Source: Amanita rubescens (taxonomy: Eukaryota; Basidiomycota; Agaricomycetes; Agaricales; Amanitaceae). Taken from it: a stretch of 52,736 bases of DNA. Positions 43,636-52,736 of this stretch are shown one piece after another. The stretch's first letter is position 1. The number at the start of each line of letters is the position of its first letter. Position numbers and translations under genes: made by a program. The stretch covers positions 1 to 52,736 of the forward strand of contig WION01000366.1 of assembly GCA_015039365.1 (NCBI GenBank), in the 5' to 3' direction. Below the pieces are notes generated by a model that was not told where the DNA came from, did not search any database, and worked only from the letters and a program-made list of their open reading frames with translations.

Positions 43636-46600
43636 ATGGCAAATTGCCTGCCGGTCCTTCTGGTATCGGTCACGAACGCTAGTATCGTGCCAGATGACTC
43701 TTCGGTGTCTACCTTACCTCGCGGCCAAGTCGACTATTTATCCCACGACTGGCAGGAAGAGGATGTTTGGCGGTCATGGAGGAAGATGACCAGGCAGAAA
43801 AACGAAATCACAAACGGTCCCAGGCTCGAGAACGCAAGTTGGAGGACATGGTGGAAGCAGAGGAATAAGCTAAAAACTGTCACTCCAGAAACACTCAATT
43901 GGTGAGTGGTCTGAGCTTTGCACGCGTTCGCCAATTCTCACAATGGCGGGATTATAGGCTGAAAGACTCGGACGTCACTTGGCTCTACGGCCCTCTGCAT
44001 ACAGCTGCTGAGTGGACCCCACCGGCTAGGCTTATACCCCACCCCACGGGGTCGTCGCGAAGGGGAGCACGGCACAAACCCATCCTCAAGTACCGGAGCA
44101 TCAGCGAATTGCTCACGAGCGAATTGCCCACTTCTCCGGTCTTCAGTCCTTCTGAATCGGAGACCGAGGCAGAGCAGCAGACTTCGGAAGCTCAAAACGT
44201 TTCAGTTCTTAACGGTCAAAGCACACTATCCAAATCCCCTAATTCCAAGCGGCCTGCTCTTGTACACACCCAGAGCGACACCCATATCGCCCGTTGGGAT
44301 CCTAATCGTGCTTTCTGCAAGGACCCGCCTCCGCGGGTCGGATCTTCTTCAGGTTGCATAGCCACAAGTCAAACCAAAACAAGCGTCCAAGGTTACTTCT
44401 CTCAGTCCCACTCGCAAGACTCCAATTCTAGTACGGGGACGAGTACGACAGGTCTCATTAATCAACGAGCATGTCATACCACCCACAAGAGGAAGCATAT
44501 TAGCTTTAACACTTTCGTAGAGCAATGCATTTCCATCGAGAAACCTAACGACGAAGATGTCACTCCGAAGTTCTGGGGCGAACGAAAGTGGGACTACGAT
44601 GATGGGTAAGTCCGCGTCATTATCCTTCTTGTTGATGATGATTGACTATCTTCGAGGTACGAGGAAGACGAAGAGGATGATGATGATGATGATAGCGAAA
44701 TATGGATTAGACATACCCCTCACCATCCAATCGGTTGCGCTATTGCCGGAAGTGGTTCAGTGTCTGGGGAGGATGAAGGCAAAGAGGCGGAGGAAGAAGC
44801 TGACGAATTACTGGAGATGCGCCCAAGATCATATAGAGGTACACCAAGGAAGCAACGTGTAGCTCGTTCACCCTCTACTTCAACCTCAATATCCACACCA
44901 TCATCTTGTTCACCCTCTACTTCAGCCTCGATATCTACACCATCATCTCGTTCGACTTCATCTTCTTCCCCTTCACGATCACTATCACCTTCGTCATCCA
45001 GCTGGAGGCAGATATCTACCTTAGCCCATCCAATCGTGTATACACCTAGAGGGTCGATTCGGCGATCTAGTACCACTAATGCTTATCGTCCTCGTCCTCG
45101 CCCATACTCTACATCTCATCACCCATTCATGCGAACTCAGGCGCGGGGCGATAGCATCCACAACGGAAAACTCCCGCATGTCCATGTAACGATTGCCCCA
45201 ATAGCACCTACAATTCTCAAGACAACTGATTCTGGATATGATGGTTGGGCTGAGGGTTTTGGAGACGAAGGTGGCAGTGACGATGGCTTTTGGGGCAGCA
45301 AATGGGGAGCATACACCGACAGAGAGGGATGGAAGGAGCGCAACAAGATCCAGAGTCAGGACGATAAGGCAACACCTGTGGAGTTGGTCTATGTTCCGCC
45401 ACCGTTCGTAGGCCCCTATCCCGTTGGCTCTGACGAAGAAGATTTTGATATCGACGCTGAAGATGAAAGATTTGAGGAGCAAAGAGAAGATGATACCCTT
45501 CGCCCATCATCTAACTTTGCAATATCGCGAATTGTTGATGACGCACCGATTGCTGAAAGTCCAACGTCAGCGAGAAATGATTTCCCTTTTGTTTCCGCCG
45601 TTGCACCTCCTACCCCAACCGTCATTGTAGAATCCCAGCCTTTGCAAGCAAGTGAAGCGCAGAAACATTCTATTTGTATTTCTGAAGTGACATCATGCAG
45701 CCCTTCAAATGGCCAGGATAGACGCCCACCGTTTAGTCCTGAAGATAGACATTCTGCTTCCCGATCCAGGTCACGAACCCATTCAAGATCCCGCACGCCG
45801 TCGCCCGCTGTCAGTCTACCCTCCCACGAAACGTCCAAAAACGTTGCAGCACTAGTACCCGTATCAGTTGGCAGAAGGAGTTTATCCATTTCTCCCCCAA
45901 ATCCCCCATCCTCTTTGCTATGCCCACCTGTGCAGCGTGGAAGGAGTGCATCATATCAAGACTTACCTGCACGAGGCAGGTCAAGCGCTCGAACGCCACC
46001 ATCTTACTCAGATCGTGAACACCAAGGAGAATCGCCTATAGGTAGCTTGTCGCCCGACAGCTCGTTTATCGGCGTGGCCAGCATCGTTGGTGGCGTCTAT
46101 GCCAATGGGAGGACAGATAAGGAACGCCAGAAAGAGAAGGAGAGGCGAGAAGAGCAATATAGAGAAAGGGACAGAGGAAGAGGCGGGGAACGGGGAAGAG
46201 ATCGAACAGGTAGAAAGCCAAACCAAACCCTGAACCCTGATATCAAGGCGGTGACCTCGAGAAGTTTTTTTGCTGAAGGAAGGGCTGATGAGAGTTCTGC
46301 TCCAATCAAAAGAGCATCGTCAATCTTAGAGGAAACTTATTATATCACTGGTAAGGCCAAATCATCTTCTGATATTCCAGCTAAATCTCTCCTTTTGTCA
46401 GGAACGGCGCAGGCACCTACAACGACCTACATGCAGGAAGACTCACGCCCGCTTTGTGAATCTCCCTTGCTTATACCCCCACCTCAACCCATAGAACCAA
46501 GCACGTTATTAATCATATCACCGCCAGGGGCTATTCAGCCATTACCCGTTAAGTTACCACAACAATCTCAAAGTCATGCAAGTCCAACGGAAACGGAAAC

Positions 46601-46670
46601 GACGATAGTCGAGAAAGCTGTGGGGATCATGTCAAGTGCGGGTGTCTTCTTAGGACTGTGGCATTCATGA
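43636..46670 (+). CDS. REG1: Reg1-type protein phosphatase 1 regulatory subunit
   Basis: Targets PP1 (Glc7) in glucose repression. Exons are 43636-43901, 43958-44605 and 44657-46670, giving 975 aa. The N-terminal domain is VDYLSHDWQEEDVWRSWRKMTRQKNEITNGPRLENASWRTWWKQRNKLKTVTPETLNW joined to LKDSDVTWLYGPLH, the conserved block of fungal Reg1-like proteins. The region KRKHISFNTFVEQCI holds the RVxF-type PP1 docking motif (HISF). The rest is disordered, with an acidic run at 44660, a 14-aa tandem repeat at about 44868-44951, an Arg/Glu-rich stretch (KERQKEKERREEQYRERDRGRG) and a conserved-looking C-terminus (KAVGIMSSAGVFLGLWHS). Several long antisense frames here are artefacts of repetitive composition. 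Confidence 0.83.
44868..44951 (+). repeat. 42-bp tandem duplication within REG1
   Basis: Two units, 44868-44909 and 44910-44951, encode SPSTSTSISTPSSC and SPSTSASISTPSSR. In-frame Ser/Thr-Pro expansion inside a disordered stretch. Confidence 0.75.
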
Positions 46671-47364
46671 CAATGGCGGTTCGTTATTGACAAGCGTTAG
46701 TCGCTTCCGCTTGCTTGCTTGCAGATATACTGTCTGTTGACCGTGACTTGGCTGTGACTGAAGACCGGAGACCGCTCTTCAGGGCACTCGCTGCCATTCC
46801 TTATCGTCATTCTTTCTACATGCTATCTTCATTATCTGCATAATGGATTTTGCCAGAATCAAGCTTTGTACACTTTCAAGTATACCCTATTTCTGTTCTA
46901 CATTACTAACACACTCTCGGACTGACCGTCTCCAGCGCGGAGAATTACCTTCGTCCTCCGTGAGCTAGGCGCGAATGGCCCTTGGTGTCTTTAACGGCCT
47001 CTTTTTGGCGAGGTCTAGTCTTCACATTATATAACTTATTTTTCGTATCTTGTCGACAAAAGACGACTCCGTATAATTATTGATGTATAGGTATTTGCTG
47101 TATCCCTTGTGTTGTTGTGCATCTGCTCGAGAATATACGAATATATGCTAACGATGCTGGGGTCCTGAATTGAATTCCGATCACGATATGATGCAGTATA
47201 TTGTGATCGGAGTTCTTACACCCTTGTTTCACCTTCCAAATAAGCTGCCTTCTCTCTCTGGACTTCAACAAAGGAACGCATAAGTGACCAGGCGTCTCGT
47301 GATGAAAGCTAAATTGCTTCTGTGGGAAGTGCCCAGTTCTTTAGTCCCTCTATGACCAACGACA
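46671..47364. other. Intergenic between REG1 and BTB gene 5
   Basis: 694 bp. Contains REG1 3' flank and BTB 5 upstream sequence; no gene, repeat or distinct motif is seen. Confidence 0.35.
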
Positions 47365-48264
47365 ATGGACGAGGCAATCGAGTTTGCTACGCCCACCCGC
47401 GTAGCTCCAGCACCCTTCGATGGACCCGATGGTGACCTTATTCTACGTGCATCTGACGGGGTGGAGTTTCGTGTCCACCGAGCTGTGCTCCGTCTCTCCT
47501 CCTCTGTTTTTGCCGCTATGATTTCTCTGCCACAACCACCCTCCCATGTCGACGACGGCCTCCATCCTGCCGACAACGTCATAGATGTATCAGATGATAG
47601 CAAGGTGCTTTATCAGCTCCTTTCCTGGATGGATCCACGCGGTACACTCCAGCTTCACGATCTGCAAGATGCTACTGCGATTTTGACGTGTGCCGAGAAG
47701 TATGACATGCTGACGGTGAAGAGCCGTGTCATGGAGTTTGGGTATGCAGGACGTGAAAGTTTCAAAGAGAACCCTATCGCGTTATTCGCGTTAGCCAAGC
47801 GTTTCGGGCACCAGGATATGACCGACTTTGCCGCGAAGGAATCTCTACGAATTGCCGTCGAGAACTGGCCAGATAGTCAGTTATTGGATCTCATCACAGG
47901 TCGCGACCATCTGGCCCTCGTACGCTACTACTTTCATTGTCAGAGAGTAGCCAAGGCCATTGTGAAAGATTGGAGACAGTGGTCAGGGACCCGAGATTAC
48001 GTATGGAAGGGGACATATAGCCATCACTGTTCTTTCAAGAGTTTCGAAGGAACAAATTACCCAGAATGGTGGGTTCATTATTTGGAAGCGGTTGGACGGG
48101 CGTTGTGGGAGACGCCTTCACCACATGTTTTGTTCTTGATCGAGATCATTTCGGTCACTGCTCCTGCAACTTTATGCGGGAAATGTAGAACCAAATATGT
48201 TTCAGACGTGCAATCATTCAATGATTTGCTGACAACGCGGTTAGACGAGATGTTGCCAAAGTGA
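47365..48264 (+). CDS. BTB/POZ domain protein 5, divergent type
   Basis: 299 aa, apparently intronless. It starts MDEAIEFATPTRVAPAPFDGPDGDLILRASDGVEFRVHRAVLRLSSSVFAAMI, then NVIDVSDDSKVLYQLLSWMDP, CAEKYDMLTVKSRVMEFG and ENPIALFALAKRFGHQDMTDFAAKESLRI. Later it has TGRDHLALVRYYFHCQRVA and a CxxC pair near the end (TLCGKCRTKY). It belongs to the larger agaricomycete BTB group, but the sequence is far from the six other copies and lacks their terminal intron exon; it ends RLDEMLPK. Partners unknown. Confidence 0.78.
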   Translation: MDEAIEFATPTRVAPAPFDGPDGDLILRASDGVEFRVHRAVLRLSSSVFAAMISLPQPPSHVDDGLHPADNVIDVSDDSKVLYQLLSWMDPRGTLQLHDLQDATAILTCAEKYDMLTVKSRVMEFGYAGRESFKENPIALFALAKRFGHQDMTDFAAKESLRIAVENWPDSQLLDLITGRDHLALVRYYFHCQRVAKAIVKDWRQWSGTRDYVWKGTYSHHCSFKSFEGTNYPEWWVHYLEAVGRALWETPSPHVLFLIEIISVTAPATLCGKCRTKYVSDVQSFNDLLTTRLDEMLPK

Positions 48265-48596
48265 TTATTCCTTGAACTTGTTGTGCGTGGAGTCCTGATG
48301 CATCTTTTTTCAGGTTTTCTGTGTGGATAACCACGGCTGACCAGGGCCGGTAGTTAGTATATATCATTCCACTAGCATGATCATATCGAGCAGCTACAGT
48401 GATCATTTTGCGTCCGGTTAGGTGAATTTCGTCGCCTCGTTTGCTAGGCGGCCAGCACAGCCTGGCAGCTATAGGTACCCATTGCAGTTAGCAGACGGTT
48501 ATAGTACCAGTTACCGTTTGAGGTCGTTTGTTAAGTGCTGCGCGCTGCTTATCGATATCTGTAACAATCATATCTCCGAAGCAGTTCAAAGCCCTC
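48265..48596. other. Gap upstream of BTB gene 6
   Basis: 332 bp. Contains ctccgaagcagttcaaagcc (48574-48593), matched before BTB 7 at 50952-50973. Nothing else is seen. Confidence 0.4.
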
Positions 48597-50251
48597 ATGA
48601 GCTCTCTTATCCCCATCGTGGATGCAGACGCTCCCTATGACTCTGCGACTTTCGCGGATACTATTCTCCGCACAAGTGACAATGTCCACTTCTACATCGT
48701 TGGGAACATGCTTTGCTATGTGTCTCCATTTTTCAGAGATTTATTCGACTTGAATCGTGGCGCTGCCGCCGAGCAGAATGAAAAGAAGGATGGCTTTCTT
48801 GTCATTCCTCTGCTGGACGATAGCGCGACTCTTCGTCTCCTCCTCGACTTCATATATCCTCGTATCAAGGATCCACAGCTCGATAATGTGACCTTATTTT
48901 GGAGCGCGTCTAAAGCAGCAAAGAAATACTGCATGGACATTGTCGAGGGCAAGCTAAAGGATCGCATTGTCGCGTCCGAGCTGATAAAAAAGGAACCACT
49001 CCGCATCTATTCCATTGCAACTGACCTTGAATGGGATGACATAGCCAATGTTGCCGCCCGCAACACTTTATGCACCGAATTGAAGGACTTGACATATGTC
49101 GCAGAATTGCGAAGCATTAGTGGGGCCGGCTTCTATCGATTCCTGGAATACAGGCTTCGATGTCATACATCAGCCGAACCTCAGGAAGAACAGCTGTCCA
49201 TGGTCACACATCGGACGCTCAATTCCTCTTCGGCATCCGATCCAGCCTCAGAATTGGATGGTCCTGGACGATTTCGTCCATCCTCTATGGCCGATCTCGT
49301 TCTTCGTTCTTCGGATTCCATCGATTTCTTTGTCGTAGCAGCCGTAGTCCGACTTATTTCTCCAGTTTTCGATCAAATATTTCCATTAAAGGAGCATGAG
49401 AGCAAAGACGGACGGCCCGTTATACTAGTTCGGGAAAGCAGTAGAGTGCTCCTTCCTCTGCTAAGAATTGTCTATCACGACATAGACGAACTTGACACGG
49501 CGGATTGTCAATTATACAGAGACATAGTTTTGGCCGTCCGGAAGTATGAAATGACTTCTATCGAGAGGAAACTCCAGAAACAAATTGCGACATCGTCCCT
49601 GATCTTCAGCGAACCTCTCCGAATCTACATTCTTGCCATAATCATCGGATTAGAACATGTGCAAAAAGGGGCAGCTCTTAACACATTATCGCGGCCACTG
49701 CAAGAGATGACCTATACTTCCGAACTGAACCTCATCACTGGCGCGGATCTCTACCGGCTAGTACGTTTCAGGTTCAGATGTGGGGATGAAGCATGTGCGG
49801 CTCTCGAGAAAAATGTGAATTTTTCATCCTACGGGATTAACAATTGGAACACTTACTGTAGGACTCCGAGTCCTAGTAAGAGTTTGGACTTGAAGAGCGA
49901 CCCTGTCCCTTTTCACCCCTCTCACCGCTCTCGCCCCTCTCGCCCCTCTCGCCCCTCTCACCCCTCTCGCCCCTCCCCGTCATTCCAACTCGTGGATTGG
50001 AGTGGGAGTCTGAGGGCTTGTCCACGAGGGTCCACGATGGCTAACATCTACACTAAGAGGATAGAGGAAGTCGAACGCCGTGGAATTGACTTGGACTTCC
50101 ATTCTAATGCGTTCTGTGGTGTGGTAAAGTGCATACGTAGCGCAGAAAATGTGGTCGAAGGAGCGGTGTCAAGGGTTCGTTTTCAATGCCCTTTCTCAAT
50201 GCCCAACTCATATCCATTCAGGTCCCCCTTTTCATCGAAGGTATGGACTAA
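48597..50251 (+). CDS. Double-BTB protein 6
   Basis: I chose ATG 48597 (MSSLIPIVDADAPYDSATFADTILRTSDNVHFYIV) over the upstream in-frame Met at 48528 because the start aligns with the tandem copy. The first BTB unit covers residues about 10-120 (CYVSPFFRDLF, KKDGFLVIPLLDDSATLRLLLDFIYP, KAAKKYCMDIVEGKLKDRI). The second begins at about residue 220 (FRPSSMADLVLRSSDSIDFFVVAAVVRLISPVFDQIF, DGRPVILVRESSRVLLPLLRIVYHDIDEL). Then comes TSELNLITGADLYRLVRFRFRCGDEACAAL. Near the C-terminus is a 9-nt repeat coding Arg-Pro-Ser. The terminal intron 50175-50221 is followed by VPLFIEGMD and a stop at 50251; unspliced, the frame runs to 50255. Confidence 0.82.
49918..49977 (+). repeat. 9-nt tandem repeat in BTB gene 6
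   Basis: About six copies of a ctctcgccc-like unit encoding an Arg/His-Pro-Ser series. Absent from the tandem copy at 50989. Confidence 0.7.
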
Positions 50252-50988
50252 GTAAGGAAATAGAGCATTAACAGACAAGACCCACCTTCGTTTCGGTACT
50301 ACTTTTGTAGATATCTGATGGCCCGGGGATCAAACCTGCCTTATTTTTATTCTCCCTTACGTTAAGCACGTCCCTTTCTGACAGAGTGGCGCAATAGCTG
50401 GCGTTCGGGGCATCCAGAACGTGATAATTCTTGTTTGAACCAAACTACCACATTGCAGAGAAATGGCACGAAGATGATTTGAGGGTAGGTTGCTGCCACT
50501 TGACAATAAAAGGATGCGCAAGGGTAGAGAACCGCTTCCACTGCACCGACGAGAAACGGCTCATCTGAGAGAAATTGTCACTGCGGCCTTGGCGGATGGC
50601 GATGCATCGTCCCATTTGCTGGGACGTAGCGCGGCGAAGTGAGATCGTGCGGCAAGTGAGATCTTGAGAAACGGCAAATTTGTTAATGTTGACATTCCTG
50701 ACCTATCCCAGGCTGTGGTGTTGTACTTCTTGCCTGCTTTTTCATCCTCAACATATTCATAATAAACTCGTGTTCTAGCGGCATCGGTTGGAGTTCGGGG
50801 ACGAACAAAAAAGCAATTACTCGTCCTCCACTGCTTTTGGTCATGTCGCTGGCGCCTTTCCCGATTTGTCTTGCCGATAAACCACACCCCACGGCCATTA
50901 AACGCTTGAGAAGCTGTGCCGTGCGAGCAGCAAGATTTGTCACATCAGGACCTCCCCGAAGCAGCCCAAAGCCTTCTCTATCAGACTC
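50252..50988. other. Intergenic between BTB genes 6 and 7
   Basis: 737 bp with no credited gene. A tRNA-like A-box near 50390 lacks a B-box. The distal end repeats part of the BTB 6 upstream sequence. Confidence 0.4.
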
Positions 50989-52561
50989 ATGAACACTCTT
51001 CGGCCCCTTATCAAGGATGCAGAACCACCGTACGACTCTACGGCCGTTGCCGATACTATTCTTCGCTCTAGTGATGATATCGACTTCTACGTCGTTTTGG
51101 GTTTGCTCCGCTTGGTGTCCCCGTTTTTTAGGGATATATTTGACTTGAACCGGGGTACTGCCGTCGAGCAAAACGAAAAGAAGGATGGGTTTCCCGTCAT
51201 CCCTCTAATGGACGATAGCAAAACACTTCGTCTCCTTCTCGACTTCTTTCATCCTCGTGTCGAAGAACCGCAGCTCAACGATGTTACTTTATTTTGGAAC
51301 GTATCTAAAGCAGCGAAGAAGTACTGTATGGATATCATTGAAGGCAAGCTAATCGCTCGCATTACCACGTCCAAGTTATTGAATGAAGAACCACTCCGCA
51401 TCTACGTGATCGCTACTGATCTAGAATGGGAGGATGTAGCTAGCATTGCTGCCCGCAAAACCTTGGGCACCCCCTTGAAGAATTTGACATATGTCGAAGA
51501 GCTGCAAAGCGTCAGTGGTGCTGTGTTCTATCGATTCCTGGAATACAGGCTTCGATGTGATGCATCAGACCAGCCTGAGGACGAACAGCTAAGTGTTGCT
51601 GGCGCTCAGATGTCCAATCTGATTCCGCCATCCACTCACGACGCGAGCTCAGCTGTACCATTGGCAGATGGTTTCGAGCTATTTCATTCATCCTCGATGG
51701 CAGATCTCATTCTCCGTTCTTCGGATTCCATCGATTTCTTCGTCATAGCGGCCTTAATCCGATTTGTTTCTCCAGTGTTCAATGAGATGTTTCCACTAAA
51801 GGAGCATCAGATCAAAGACGGACGACCCGTTATACCTGTTCAGGAAAGCAGTCAAGTGATTCTCCCTCTATTAAGGATCGTCTATCATGATATAGACGAA
51901 CTTGACACAGAGGATTGCCAATTATACCGAGACATAGTTTTGGCTGTGCGGAAATATAAAATGACTTCTATCGAGAGGAAACTCCAGAAACAAATTACGG
52001 CATCATCCCTAATCCTCGACGAGCCTCTTCGAATCTATATTCTTGCAACGATGCTCGGATGGACAGATGTGCAAAAAGTGGCCGCATTCAACAGCCTACT
52101 GCAGCCACTACAGGGGATGACCTATATTCCAGAGTTGGACCTAGTGACGGGCGCAGACCTCTACCGGCTAGTACATTTCAGGTTCAGATGCGGGGACAAA
52201 GCATGCGCAGCTCTTGACGAAGACGGGAATTTTTCATCCCATGGGGTTGGAAGTTGGGATAGCTATCGTACTGACAGTCGCTCAGGCTACTACTTTAGCC
52301 GTTCAATCCGAGGTCTAGATTGGAATGCAAGGCTGAGGGCGTGTCCACGAGGGCCCACTATGACATATATATTCTCACAAAAGATGGAAGAAGCCCAACG
52401 GAATGGGTTTTATTACAACTTTGGTAGTTCGTTCCCGCGTATTTTGAAATCCATGCGTGACGCCGAAAAGCTGGTCGAAGAAGCGGTGTCAAAGGTTCGT
52501 ATCGCATTTTTTGATGCGAAAATAACTCATCTCCATTCAGGTCCCTCTAGAATTCAATTGA
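50989..52561 (+). CDS. Double-BTB protein 7, tandem copy of gene 6
   Basis: Starts MNTLRPLIKDAEPPYDSTAVADTILRSSDDIDFYVVLGLLRLVSPFFRDIF, then KKDGFPVIPLMDDSKTLRLLLDFFHP and AKKYCMDIIEGKLIARI. The second unit has SSMADLILRSSDSIDFFVIAALIRFVSPVFNEMF, DGRPVIPVQESSQVILPLLRIVYHDIDELDTEDCQLYRDIVLAVRKYKMTSIERKLQKQI and LVTGADLYRLVHFRFRCGDKACAAL. Long stretches match gene 6 nearly exactly, so the duplication is recent. The terminal intron 52495-52540 gives a last exon VPLEFN and a stop at 52561; unspliced, the frame continues to 52614. Family role as for the other BTB genes, partners unknown. Confidence 0.83.
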
Positions 52562-52736
52562 AGCGTGGACTGGGCATGTTCTCGTATAATCGATCCAAAT
52601 ACGAACGAGCCTAGCAGTCCTGTGACATTAGCCTGGTTGGCGAGCATCACTCCGTTGTTTTCTTCTTGGCCGCGAAGATTGCAAAGCTGTTCTAAATTTT
52701 GCCCAGTGCACTTCCTAAATTCCAAGTAATAGATAT

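Noticed and set aside
44720..45889. Long minus-strand open frames across REG1
   Set aside because: They mirror Ser/Pro/Glu-rich codons of REG1 and have no domain signature; the plus-strand protein is well supported.
50385..50420. tRNA-like A-box (gagtggcgcaatagctggc)
   Set aside because: No matching B-box, anticodon arm or acceptor pairing follows.

Overview
The window reads as nuclear DNA of a basidiomycete fungus, most likely an agaricomycete. The genes are split by many introns of about 46-60 nt with GT...AG ends. Intergenic gaps are short, several being 60-135 bp. The families are typical of that group: a TKL-type kinase, an HNH nuclease of the basidiomycete type, secreted class-3 lipases, an expanded BTB/POZ family and a Reg1-type PP1 subunit. 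I cannot name the species from sequence alone.

Layout. Positions 1-16947 hold mostly conserved cell-biology and metabolic genes: the 3' part of O-mannosyltransferase PMT4, sorting nexin MVP1, a coiled-coil gene resembling dynactin p24, copper ATPase CCC2, COQ3, pantothenate synthetase PAN6, dolichyl-diphosphatase CAX4, a kinase that runs in frame into a Pro/Gln-rich protein, and URA5. Positions 17085-22999 are more accessory: a lipase relic, an HNH nuclease gene and two secreted lipase genes. VPS9 and an uncharacterised intronless gene share a 98-bp divergent promoter at 26.3 kb. Positions 27963-34906 hold four minus-strand BTB genes, one frameshifted, plus a BTB relic. Positions 35250-46670 return to conserved genes: RNase P/MRP subunit RPP40, HMG-CoA synthase, an MFS anion transporter and REG1. 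Positions 47365-52561 hold three plus-strand BTB genes, two of them a recent tandem duplication of a double-BTB gene.

The main points beyond standard annotation are these. (1) The BTB family has seven genes and a relic in two oppositely oriented blocks. Most copies share a short terminal intron whose last exon starts with a V-P-L-like tripeptide and which an intronless reading would miss. (2) Conserved genes carry isolated single-base interruptions (4283, five sites in 4879-5515, 33981, 34000, about 36445). All are one-base insertions, which points to insertion-type assembly error or a coverage problem more than to ordinary decay. (3) A TKL kinase continues in frame into a disordered regulator-like protein. 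(4) The lipase family shows two genes and one degraded copy. I saw no CRISPR array, rRNA, convincing tRNA or intact transposon. No undescribed multi-gene system could be established; the BTB array is the best candidate for lineage-specific biology.
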